A DNA stretch of 64,000 nt, taken from Oscillospiraceae bacterium. Lineage in GTDB: Bacteria > Bacillota > Clostridia > Oscillospirales > Ruminococcaceae. The notes under the pieces are model-generated. The model made no database searches. It was not told where the DNA came from and saw only the letters and a list, made by a program, of their open reading frames with translations. Made by a program: the position numbers and the translations under genes. This document shows, in pieces, positions 53,103 through 61,259 of this stretch; within the stretch, counting starts at the first letter, position 1, and every line of letters begins with the position of its first letter. Location: NCBI GenBank assembly GCA_030533325.1, contig JAUNJJ010000006.1, positions 17,560 to 81,559 on the forward strand. Direction: 5' to 3'.

Positions 53103-54278
53103 ATGAAAAAAATCGCCGCAGCAATCGCTGCTTTACTCGCAGTATCAATGGCACTCTCATCCTGCTCTTCAGGAAGCGAAAACTCATCCGAATCTCCGGC
53201 AAAGGAAACCTCATTACCACAGACCGAACTTCAGGACATGCGTGATATAACAGCTTCAGAACTGGTCAGCGAAATGAAAACAGGTTTTTCTCTCGGCAAC
53301 ACCATGGACTCCACCATAGGGAAAAACAACGGTGAACCATACGAATATGAAACCGGCTGGGGCAATCAGACCACAACCAGAGAAGCTATACAGGGAATCG
53401 CAGATTCCGGCTTCAACGTGCTCAGAGTGCCTGTTTCATGGGGCGAACATCTTTCTTCTGACGGAAGTTATACAATAGACAAAGCCTGGCTTGACAGAGT
53501 AAATGAAATAGTTGACTACGGTCTCGACGCAGGGATGTTTGTTATCCTTAACACCCACCATGAAGAGTGGCTGTTCCCTGACGAGGCGCATTTTGAGGCA
53601 AACAGCGAGGAGCTTGCAAAGCTGTGGTCGCAGATTGCAGGGAGATTTTCCGGATACAATGAAAGACTCATTTTTGAAGGACTTAACGAGCCGAGAAAAC
53701 GTGATACAATATACGAATGGAACGGCGGCGACGAAGAAGGTCAGCAGGTTGTAAACAAACTGAATGCCGTATTTGTCGAGACTGTGAGAAACTCGGGCGG
53801 AAACAACGCCAAACGCTGCCTGATGATTCCGACATATGCTGCAAGCGCTATGGAAAAGACATTTGCAGCCATGGAAGTTCCGGAAAATGACGACAGAATC
53901 ATAGTATCAGTACACGCATATATCCCATATAACTTCGCTCTGGCAAGTGATAACTTCACAGACTACTGGAGCAGCAGCGATCCTTCCTGTACCGCTGAAA
54001 TAGACAACCTTATGACAACACTCAAGGCATATTTTCTCGACAGAAACATCCCTGTCATCATAGGCGAGATGGGATGTGTAAACAGAAACAATACTGAAGC
54101 AAGAAAGGACTGGGCAAGATATTATGTAGGCAAAGCTCATGAATACGGTATCCCGTGTCTGTGGTGGGACAACGGTGCTTATCTCGGCAACGGCGAACTG
54201 TTCGGCATATACAGCAGGGACAGCGGGAACTGGATATTCAGAGATGTAATGGAAGGAATAATGGAAGGGCTGGAATAA
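53103..54278 (+). CDS. GH5 cellulase-like lipoprotein
   Basis: 391 residues from the ATG at 53103 (AGGAG 7 nt upstream). Lipoprotein signal with lipobox LSSC (C21), Ser-rich spacer, then one GH5 domain (about 45-385): acid/base E196 in FEGLNEPR, nucleophile E322 in IIGEMG, and NTHHEEW plus VSVHAYIPY substrate-site motifs. It cleaves beta-1,4-glucan or a related backbone; the subfamily cannot be settled by eye. No dockerin or CBM, so it is membrane-anchored and acts outside the cellulosome, as the GH16 lipoprotein does. Confidence 0.93.
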   Translation: MKKIAAAIAALLAVSMALSSCSSGSENSSESPAKETSLPQTELQDMRDITASELVSEMKTGFSLGNTMDSTIGKNNGEPYEYETGWGNQTTTREAIQGIADSGFNVLRVPVSWGEHLSSDGSYTIDKAWLDRVNEIVDYGLDAGMFVILNTHHEEWLFPDEAHFEANSEELAKLWSQIAGRFSGYNERLIFEGLNEPRKRDTIYEWNGGDEEGQQVVNKLNAVFVETVRNSGGNNAKRCLMIPTYAASAMEKTFAAMEVPENDDRIIVSVHAYIPYNFALASDNFTDYWSSSDPSCTAEIDNLMTTLKAYFLDRNIPVIIGEMGCVNRNNTEARKDWARYYVGKAHEYGIPCLWWDNGAYLGNGELFGIYSRDSGNWIFRDVMEGIMEGLE

Positions 54279-54282
54279 CAGA

Positions 54283-54316
54283 ACCCCCTCATACGTGAGG
54301 GGGTGTTCTTTTTATT
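54283..54316. terminator. Bidirectional terminator after GH5 gene
   Basis: AACCCCCTCA / TGAGGGGGTGTT with TTCTTTTTATTT beyond; its tail overlaps the 3' end of the convergent S41 gene. Confidence 0.9.
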
Positions 54317-55946
54317 TCTGAAGCATTTCCACAGCCTTTATCAGTACATCATCCCAGATGAGCCGGTTTTTCAGCGTTTCAGGGTTTTTATTTTCCGAAA
54401 CAAGTTCGTTGTATTTACGAAACCCTTCGGTGCTGAGGCGGCATCTGACATCTGGTTCTGTGCCGTAAAGACTGTTGTCACTGCCGTCACTGTTAAGACA
54501 CACAGCGGCGTTATAGTAATACACCAGCCTACTCTCAGGCAGCATAGCCATAAACTGACCGCCTGTCTTCTCCCCGCCCGTATTTTCACCGATAATCACT
54601 ACATTGTCAAGCCGGGAAACTGCAGATACAAAATAATCAGCCGAGGAAGCAGTCCTGTCCGAAACAAGAACACATACAGACGGACTGTTTTTATTTGTTC
54701 CGGTAAATTCAGTTTCCGTCCCGTAATCAAATACAGTTTCCCCGCTCAGATACTCTGATACGTCCTTTATTTCATCCTGTGAAATTTTCCTCATACCAAA
54801 TATCCTTTTGTTCATGGCACAGTAAATACCTCTGAAAAAATCTCTGTTTCCGGATGACTTCAGAATATATTCCTTTTCATTTACCGTAATGCTTTCCGAA
54901 AACAGAGGTGAATAAACATATTCTGCAGCATATTCAAGGGTTCCGCCACCATTGCGGCGAAGGTCAAGTATTACAGACTCTGTATCACCGGAGCAGTATT
55001 CTCTTATTTTTCCGGCAAGTTCACTGCCTTTTTCATTGTCAAGATTATCTATGCGCAGATAAACTGTTTTTCCGCACAGAGATTCATCCATGTACTGAAT
55101 ATCATAAACATTATCGGGTTTTTCATAAACTCCGTGAAGATAGGGCTGATTCACAAACATATACTCATCACAGAGATTATAATAAAACTCATGCTCTGTA
55201 ACCGTACCGTTTTCATCCTCCAGCTCCACAGTAACCATATCACCCCTGCTGTCGTTGAATATCATCGTACTCCGGTACAGCTTACGATATTCCTCATCAT
55301 ATCCAAGCGACGAGGATGACAGTGTTTCAGTAATGTATTCGTCAGGTGACTTTCCGTTTACTGACTTTACAGTATAATAAATCCCGGGAAACTTTACTTC
55401 TGAGTTTTTCAGTGAGAAACAGTATTTTCCGTCAGTATAGTCAAACTCATATGCACGGCTCTGCCGGTAATAATTCTTCATCTCCTTATTCCACAGCTGC
55501 ACTGTGTCACGCAGATAAGGATTTGTTTTTACAGTCTCGGATGCCATGCAGTTATAGTCTGTTATTGAATCATAATCAGGGAAAAAGAATCCTGTATGCA
55601 CGCTTGGTATATCATTGAGCAGGCTCTGCATCACACACATAAATTCCACATCAGAGGACACATTTTCGACTGCGGTACGGTATTTTTCCTCCATGGAAAC
55701 AATATCGTATTCAAATTCATCCGGATATTTCCTGACTGCCGGAATTCCTTCCGAGACAACTTTCCAGAGTGCCTCAAAATCTTTCATCCGGTCTTTGCCG
55801 TCCATTTCCAAAGACCTTACCTGCCTGTGATTTACCTCATCCGGCTCTTTAAGATACTGCATGCACCTTATGTCTTCACTGATGAAATAAGCCAGAAACG
55901 GAACGGCAGCAGCAAGAATTATCGCTGTTATCTGTTTTTTGGTCAT
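54312..55946 (-). CDS. Membrane-anchored S41-family peptidase
   Basis: 544 residues from the ATG at 55946 (AAAGGAA 5 nt upstream); the frame is open further upstream but runs through a terminator. N-terminal anchor or signal (about 6-22), helical S41 N-domain, a PDZ-like stretch with VKSVNGKSPDEY (about 192), and the S41 core (about 280-500) with VILDLRRNGGG and TASSADYF (nucleophile probably S434), followed by GENTGGEKTGG. C-terminal processing peptidases of this family cut secreted proteins. The lone position gives no substrate. The general acid/base Lys of classical CtpA is not obvious, so a tricorn-like variant is possible. Confidence 0.85.
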   Translation of the reverse strand: MTKKQITAIILAAAVPFLAYFISEDIRCMQYLKEPDEVNHRQVRSLEMDGKDRMKDFEALWKVVSEGIPAVRKYPDEFEYDIVSMEEKYRTAVENVSSDVEFMCVMQSLLNDIPSVHTGFFFPDYDSITDYNCMASETVKTNPYLRDTVQLWNKEMKNYYRQSRAYEFDYTDGKYCFSLKNSEVKFPGIYYTVKSVNGKSPDEYITETLSSSSLGYDEEYRKLYRSTMIFNDSRGDMVTVELEDENGTVTEHEFYYNLCDEYMFVNQPYLHGVYEKPDNVYDIQYMDESLCGKTVYLRIDNLDNEKGSELAGKIREYCSGDTESVILDLRRNGGGTLEYAAEYVYSPLFSESITVNEKEYILKSSGNRDFFRGIYCAMNKRIFGMRKISQDEIKDVSEYLSGETVFDYGTETEFTGTNKNSPSVCVLVSDRTASSADYFVSAVSRLDNVVIIGENTGGEKTGGQFMAMLPESRLVYYYNAAVCLNSDGSDNSLYGTEPDVRCRLSTEGFRKYNELVSENKNPETLKNRLIWDDVLIKAVEMLQK

Positions 55947-55965
55947 ATGAATTCCTTTCGTAATA

Positions 55966-56012
55966 AAAATATAGTGAACATAAAAATCTATTTTACGTTC
56001 ACTATATTTTTT
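55966..56012 (-). terminator. Terminator of the cohesin-CAP gene
   Basis: AAAAATATAGTGAAC / GTTCACTATATTTTT, 15-bp stem with T-runs on both strands, 32 nt after the stop. Confidence 0.85.
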
Positions 56013-56043
56013 ATAACAGTAAAGCCTGTTTTTTATCTGAATA

Positions 56044-57831
56044 TTATTTTCTTGCCACAAACACAACCCAGTAGTCTCCATAAGTGGAACCTGCAATATA
56101 TGCATGTCCTACACCTATTGAATTATAACCCGGACTATCAAAATCGCTTGTTTTTGTATCATTAACAGTTTGCATAACATCACTTGCTGATGTAACTCTC
56201 GCTCCATATACAAACGAATAAGAACTTACGAACACACCGTAATCTCCAAATAATTTTGTTAAACTCTCACCATTTGGTCTGTCTATTGACCAGCTTACCG
56301 CCAGTTCTTCTGCTCGTTTGTCTGCAGCAGCACATAATGCGTCGTCCATTTTCAGTTCTGACAGCGACTTACTTCTCCTGCTTTCATTTACCAGTTCTGC
56401 TATCTGTAATTCTGTTGGTTCGATATTAACAGCAATATTATTTTCCGTAGTAGTCACCGGTGGTTCCCATGATGTTGTGGTTGTCGTAGTCACTGGTGGT
56501 TCCCATGGTGTTGTGGTAGTTGTTGTCACCGGTGGTTCCCATGGTGTTGTAGTAGTTATTGCAGTAGTTGTGGTAGTGACAGGTGTAGTGGTAGTCACTG
56601 TAGTTGTTACCGTTGTCTGCGGTGTCACCGTTGTTGTCACACTTCCACTTTCAAATGAGTACCGGTAAACCTCTGATCTGTCATTACGCTTATCCTGTGG
56701 CACTTCCTGCTGATTCCAGTTTTCAGAATAATACGCCTTTATATCTGTCAGTTCAAATTCATAAACCCCTGAACCTGTTCCGTTGTTTATATCAAATTCA
56801 AGATATGCTATAACACCGCTGTTTTCATAAATATTCTGATTGTTAAATGTGTTAAATACAGCATTGTCTTTATTTCCGCCTACATATCCGTATCCACTGA
56901 AATCTCCCTGTGTTACTCCATTGAGCGAGAATTTGTCAGTATCATATTTAACAATAGCATTAAATGAATACAAACCTGTTGTATTCTTCTGCATATATAC
57001 AGGAATTCTCAGACGTTTTCCGTCAGAACTGAGTTCAGCATTGTCCATACTGAAGCTGAGCTTGTCCCCTGACTGTGGTTCTGTCTGCGACACTGTTGTC
57101 TCAGTAGCTGATGATGTAGTGACAACAGTAGTATTTGACGGTGTTGTCGTTACATCAGGTCTGCTGTTTCCTCTTGAGAATGTATATTGAAGTCTGGCAT
57201 AATCTGAATTATATTCTTCATCTGAAAGTTCTCTCTGAAGGCCGTCAGTACCAAGTACAGTTCCCTGTATCTGAGACAGTTCGAAATTATAAGTCGCATA
57301 AGGTACGTCATTGGCAGCACTGAACACAAGATAAACTATATTACCCTCATCTGTTATATTCTGACCATCATATGATGAAAACTGAACATAGTTATTTTCT
57401 GAGGAATATACTACATTTCCATAGGATGAATAAGCACTGTCAAGTTTAAAATACTGAGTATTATACCCGGCATAGAACGAAAGAGCCGATACACCTTCTG
57501 TGTTTCCTTTTATACTCACAGGTATTGTGATGATTGAACTGTCACTTGTAACCCATGGTCTTAAGCATGAAATATTAATACTCTGAGTCTTTTTACTGTG
57601 TTTTTCAAGTGCAAAGGCCTTTGATCTGCAAAGATCAAGAACGTTTACGTTCTGGTCATTATTGGTATTGTAATCAAAAATATTATACTGATAGTTATTG
57701 CGTTCATTAAGCAAAAGTCCGCTTTTTAATTTTCCCACATCCACTGTACTGTCAGCACCTGCCGTCAGACAGCCAGAACATGTTAAAACTCCTGCCAGAA
57801 CATATAAAAAAAAGTTTTTTCGTTTTTTCAA
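56044..57831 (-). CDS. Surface protein: half-dockerin, two cohesin-like modules, Thr/Pro linker, CAP domain
   Basis: 595 residues from the TTG at 57831; GCAGGAG lies about 11 nt upstream and a signal sequence (MKKRKNFFLYVLAG...) follows. It ends in CSGC, so lipidation is possible. Residues 53-73 (DYNTNNDQNVNVLDLCRSK) match one dockerin F-hand; the second is absent. Two cohesin-like modules (about 86-216, 261-391) show IPVSIKGN..G...F...Y....F.LD and a D.GNIVYLVF strand. A Thr-rich linker with three PWEPPVTTTTTT repeats leads to a C-terminal CAP/SCP domain (about 461-595; LVNESRRSKSLSELKMDDALCAAADKRA would be its helix 1). Likely a scaffoldin-like anchor; CAP domains are found on many secreted proteins and their activity here is unknown. 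Confidence 0.78.
   Translation of the reverse strand: MKKRKNFFLYVLAGVLTCSGCLTAGADSTVDVGKLKSGLLLNERNNYQYNIFDYNTNNDQNVNVLDLCRSKAFALEKHSKKTQSINISCLRPWVTSDSSIITIPVSIKGNTEGVSALSFYAGYNTQYFKLDSAYSSYGNVVYSSENNYVQFSSYDGQNITDEGNIVYLVFSAANDVPYATYNFELSQIQGTVLGTDGLQRELSDEEYNSDYARLQYTFSRGNSRPDVTTTPSNTTVVTTSSATETTVSQTEPQSGDKLSFSMDNAELSSDGKRLRIPVYMQKNTTGLYSFNAIVKYDTDKFSLNGVTQGDFSGYGYVGGNKDNAVFNTFNNQNIYENSGVIAYLEFDINNGTGSGVYEFELTDIKAYYSENWNQQEVPQDKRNDRSEVYRYSFESGSVTTTVTPQTTVTTTVTTTTPVTTTTTAITTTTPWEPPVTTTTTTPWEPPVTTTTTTSWEPPVTTTENNIAVNIEPTELQIAELVNESRRSKSLSELKMDDALCAAADKRAEELAVSWSIDRPNGESLTKLFGDYGVFVSSYSFVYGARVTSASDVMQTVNDTKTSDFDSPGYNSIGVGHAYIAGSTYGDYWVVFVARK
56459..56566 (-). repeat. 36-bp tandem repeat, three copies
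   Basis: Copies begin at 56459, 56495 and 56531, exactly 36 bp apart, each encoding a PWEPPVTTTTTT-type 12-residue unit of the linker. The third is more degenerate at its end. Copy number probably varies between strains by slippage. Confidence 0.85.
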
Positions 57832-57879
57832 TTTATAATCCACTCCTGCATAACAGAATAATTCGTTTCTATAGATTAA

Positions 57880-57908
57880 ATTATACAAGTTTTTTCTTGA
57901 TATGTCAA
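57880..57908 (-). promoter_or_regulatory. Consensus promoter of the cohesin-CAP gene
   Basis: Minus strand: TTGACA (57908-57903), 17 nt, TATAAT (57885-57880). It separates this gene from the phosphonate operon upstream, after which no terminator is visible. Confidence 0.82.
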
Positions 57909-57986
57909 TCGTAAATATGCAAAAAGTATATTATATTTTGGAATTTGTTTATGATGTTTTTACACTTATTGAACTGCTAAATATGA

Positions 57987-59114
57987 TTATTTATTACAGG
58001 AAGCGATATATTTCATAAAATTCTCTTTATTCTCAAGTGCAGTAGTTGTAGGTCTTCCAAGATCTTTCCGGGCGCCTATTGAACACTTTACTTCGATAAG
58101 GGATAATCCTTTTCTTTTTTTGACTTTTATAAGTTCCTCATCCAGATTTTCAGGTTTATCGACACTTACAGCATATATATATCCACATGCTTTAGCTATG
58201 CCAACAATATCAATACCAGATGCAACTGTCGGCATTCCGCCAACCGTTTCATGTGCACCGTTATTTATAACTATGTGAACAAGATTATCCGGTGAATTAG
58301 ATCCAATAACCGCCATAGCACCCATATGCATCAATACGGAACCATCTCCGTCAATACACCATATTTTTGTTTCAGGTTTGTTAATCGCCACTCCCAGTGC
58401 AATGGATGAACTATGTCCCATAGAACCAACAGTTAAAAAATCATATTTATGGCTTTGATTTCTGAACTCTCTTATCTCGAACAGTTCACGGCTGGCTTTA
58501 CCTGTTGTTGATATAATGGGATCTTCCTGACTTACTTCAACAATATGCTGAATAATTTCCTCACGGGTAATGCTGTTTGAATTACTGTATTTTGCCTTTT
58601 CAGAATATGAAACAGCGCCTTTCTTTATAACAAAAGCAACCTGTTTTCCTTCTTTAAGAACAGTATTAAATTTATCCATTGCCTGACAAACTTCTTCTTC
58701 AGTAGTTTCCTTATCAATTACAAACGTACTAATCTGCATATCTTCAAGAAGTTTAAGTGTTACTTCGCCCTGATAAATATGCTGTGGTTCATCATGAACG
58801 CCAGGTTCCCCTCTCCATCCAACAATAAATATCATGGGTATAGCATATACTTTTTCATTAAGGAGCGATGCTACAGGATTTATAATATTGCCTTCTCCGC
58901 TGTTCTGCATATAGACTACCGGTACTTTACCTGTAGCAAGATGATATCCCGCTGCCAGAGCAGCACAGTTTCCTTCATTTGCAGCTATTACATGATGCTT
59001 TGGATCAATGCCGTATGTATTCATAAGACAATCACATAATGGTTTCAGCAAAGAATCAGGAACACCTGTAAAAAACTCCGCTCCTGTTATTTTTATTAGA
59101 CTTTCTGCTTTCAT
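57987..59114 (-). CDS. aepY: Phosphonopyruvate decarboxylase
   Basis: 375 residues, normal for the family. ThDP-dependent fold: FTGVPDSLLKPL, ANEGNCAALAAGYHLATGK with the catalytic Glu, GEPGVHDEPQH, and the ThDP/Mg motif GDGSVLMHMGAMAVIGSN...HIVINN. It converts phosphonopyruvate to phosphonoacetaldehyde, pulling the unfavourable PEP mutase reaction forward. It is the last gene of the operon, 54 nt after the PEP mutase fusion, which is the expected pairing. No 2-AEP transaminase or alcohol dehydrogenase for the next step lies in the window. Confidence 0.93.
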   Translation of the reverse strand: MKAESLIKITGAEFFTGVPDSLLKPLCDCLMNTYGIDPKHHVIAANEGNCAALAAGYHLATGKVPVVYMQNSGEGNIINPVASLLNEKVYAIPMIFIVGWRGEPGVHDEPQHIYQGEVTLKLLEDMQISTFVIDKETTEEEVCQAMDKFNTVLKEGKQVAFVIKKGAVSYSEKAKYSNSNSITREEIIQHIVEVSQEDPIISTTGKASRELFEIREFRNQSHKYDFLTVGSMGHSSSIALGVAINKPETKIWCIDGDGSVLMHMGAMAVIGSNSPDNLVHIVINNGAHETVGGMPTVASGIDIVGIAKACGYIYAVSVDKPENLDEELIKVKKRKGLSLIEVKCSIGARKDLGRPTTTALENKENFMKYIASCNK

Positions 59115-59168
59115 ATATTATTTCCCCTAAAATATTATTTTATATCCTGTATTTAAAATACTTCACAC

Positions 59169-61190
59169 TCAGATTTCCTCAGGAATCAGTCTGATAATAT
59201 CTTTAAACGGCATACATATTTCATCGCATTCCTTAGCTCTGTGATGTTCAAGAATCATTTTTGCCGCATTCTGCATTGCCGGGAATCCGGTTCTTGTAAG
59301 TTGATTGGCGTATATTACAACATTTACTCCTCTTTCTCTGAATTCTTCCTCTGTCACTGTATTAAATGAGGTTGGAACCACCACTATAGGTGTAGCACTT
59401 TCTTCCTTTCGGAATTTTTCTACAAATTCAAATATTTCTGAAGGATCTGACTTCCTGCTGTGAATCATCACAGCGTCAGCACCCGCCTGAGTATACGCAA
59501 AAGCTCTTTCCAGTGCGTCACCCATTCCTTTTTCAAGAATCAGGCTTTCTATTCTGGCACAAATCATAAAATCATTTGTTTTCTGTGCTTTTTTTCCGGC
59601 TTTGATTTTTTCACAAAACTCAGAAACCGACGCCTGCGTCTGCTGAACTTCTGTTCCAAAAAGGCTGTTCTTCTTTAACCCTTTTTTATCCTCAATAATA
59701 ACCATTGAAACACCCATTCTTTCAAGAGTTTTTACTGTATATACAAAGTGTTCTGTAAGTCCACCAGTATCACCGTCAAAAATAATCGGTTTAGTTGTTA
59801 CTTCCATTATATCATCAATTGTTCTGAAACGTGAAGACATATCAACCAGTTCTATATCCGGTTTACCTTTCGCAGTAGAATCACATAATGAACTTAACCA
59901 CATAGCATCAAACTGTCTGGCACCACCGTTCTGATATACCATTGTATTTTCAGCTATAAGTCCTGTCAGTCCGCTGTGAACCTCTATTGCAGATATTGTT
60001 TCCTTCATCAGCATCGTCTTTTTTAACCTGGAACGTCTTAAATCCGGCATTGAAAGCTCTGCTCTCGCTCTGTTTTCCAGCTCTTTATATTTTAAATCAT
60101 TCGAATACGGATATTCTACAAGAGTTCCGCCATACACAGCCAATACGGATTTAACTTCATCTCTTATCATCTTCTGAAATCCATCCCGCCAGTCATCACC
60201 GTGGACAACAAAATCAGGTTTATACTTTTCCAAATTTGCTCTGTAACTAAGTTCCTTTTGCTCAACAACTTTATATACACCGTTAATATTTTCAAACATT
60301 ACTTTCCTTTCTTCAAAAGGAAGCAACGGAAATCTTTTATAGCTTACAACTGCTTCGTCAGAAAGAACTCCAACAATTAATTTTCCTAATTTGGCTGCTT
60401 TTTTTATAATAGATATATGTGCACTGTGAATTACATCAGTAGAAAAGCACATATATACTGTACGGTTTTCTATTTTTTTCAGTTTATCCGATACTATCGC
60501 CAGATCTTCAGGAGTGTCAATTTCTGAACATAATCTATCTCCAACATCATATGGAATAAGGGTGATTTTCTCTGTTACCTCGTTTAACGCATTTTCCGCA
60601 TAATATTTCCTTTTGACCTCATCTTTCGATTCACAGTATTTCACAATATTATCAAGCCATATCATCCAGTCATCTTTGAGAAACTTATATAAAGGCTGAG
60701 CTGAAACCGCATTATTAAAAAATTCTATTCCGACTCTTGATATTTTATCTTTCTCAATAACAGCCTTAAAATCCTTCTCAGGCAAATCAAGCGAAGAACT
60801 CACCGCCATACATGAACAATCTGCATTAACAAGTTCTTCAAAAACAGTATTTTCAAAAACAAGATCACCATGCATTAAAATTATGTCATCATCCATAAGA
60901 TATTTTTCAGCACAATAAATCGAATAGATATAATTAGTGATATTATAAAGTTCATTTTTTACAAAAGTAATTTTCAGAGGAAAATTCAGATTCCTGCAAT
61001 AATTTTCAAGAACTGTGTCAAATGCACCTGTTGTCATAATCACTTCATTTATACCTGAATCAGAGATTAACGAAAGCTGACGGCTTAATATTGTTTCTCT
61101 GTTGTTCAGTTCTGTCATACATTTAGGGTGTTCTGATGTCAGTGCTCCCATTCTGCTTCCAAGTCCGGAATTTAAAATCAATGCTTTCAT
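59169..61190 (-). CDS. Three-domain fusion: nucleotidyltransferase + cytidylyltransferase-like + PEP mutase
   Basis: 673 residues. Domain 1 (1-240) is an NTP transferase with LNSGLGSRMGALTSEHPKCM, of the group that includes CTP:phosphonate and CTP:phosphocholine cytidylyltransferases. Domain 2 (245-370) has a TagD/ECT-like Rossmann core, FSTDVIHSAHISII in place of the usual GTFD..H.GH, and HGDDWRDG. Domain 3 (395-673) is PEP mutase with the diagnostic EDKKGLKKNS (500-509), FDGDTGG and GARQFDAMW. PEP mutase makes phosphonopyruvate; a cytidylyltransferase would activate the final phosphonate as a CMP ester. Domain 2 has Ser for Gly in its motif, so its activity is doubtful. Fusion to PEP mutase strongly links activation and synthesis. 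The order within the operon supports a surface phosphonate pathway. Confidence 0.9.
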   Translation of the reverse strand: MKALILNSGLGSRMGALTSEHPKCMTELNNRETILSRQLSLISDSGINEVIMTTGAFDTVLENYCRNLNFPLKITFVKNELYNITNYIYSIYCAEKYLMDDDIILMHGDLVFENTVFEELVNADCSCMAVSSSLDLPEKDFKAVIEKDKISRVGIEFFNNAVSAQPLYKFLKDDWMIWLDNIVKYCESKDEVKRKYYAENALNEVTEKITLIPYDVGDRLCSEIDTPEDLAIVSDKLKKIENRTVYMCFSTDVIHSAHISIIKKAAKLGKLIVGVLSDEAVVSYKRFPLLPFEERKVMFENINGVYKVVEQKELSYRANLEKYKPDFVVHGDDWRDGFQKMIRDEVKSVLAVYGGTLVEYPYSNDLKYKELENRARAELSMPDLRRSRLKKTMLMKETISAIEVHSGLTGLIAENTMVYQNGGARQFDAMWLSSLCDSTAKGKPDIELVDMSSRFRTIDDIMEVTTKPIIFDGDTGGLTEHFVYTVKTLERMGVSMVIIEDKKGLKKNSLFGTEVQQTQASVSEFCEKIKAGKKAQKTNDFMICARIESLILEKGMGDALERAFAYTQAGADAVMIHSRKSDPSEIFEFVEKFRKEESATPIVVVPTSFNTVTEEEFRERGVNVVIYANQLTRTGFPAMQNAAKMILEHHRAKECDEICMPFKDIIRLIPEEI

Positions 61191-61220
61191 ATTAAATTAT
61201 CTCCTGTTTTAAGTATACAC

Positions 61221-61253
61221 AAAGGCAAATGCGAATCTTGTGCATTTGCCTTT
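61221..61253 (-). other. Intercistronic hairpin in the phosphonate operon
   Basis: AAAGGCAAATGC / GCATTTGCCTTT, 12-bp perfect stem, 9-nt loop. On the minus strand only CCTTTGTGT follows, a weak T run. It could reduce read-through from the YidC-TagF gene into the PEP mutase gene or stabilise the upstream mRNA. Confidence 0.6.
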
Positions 61254-61259
61254 ATAAAA

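Noticed and set aside
56440..56600. CRISPR-like repeat array
   Set aside because: The 36-bp repeats are contiguous, encode a Thr-rich linker in frame and have no spacers.
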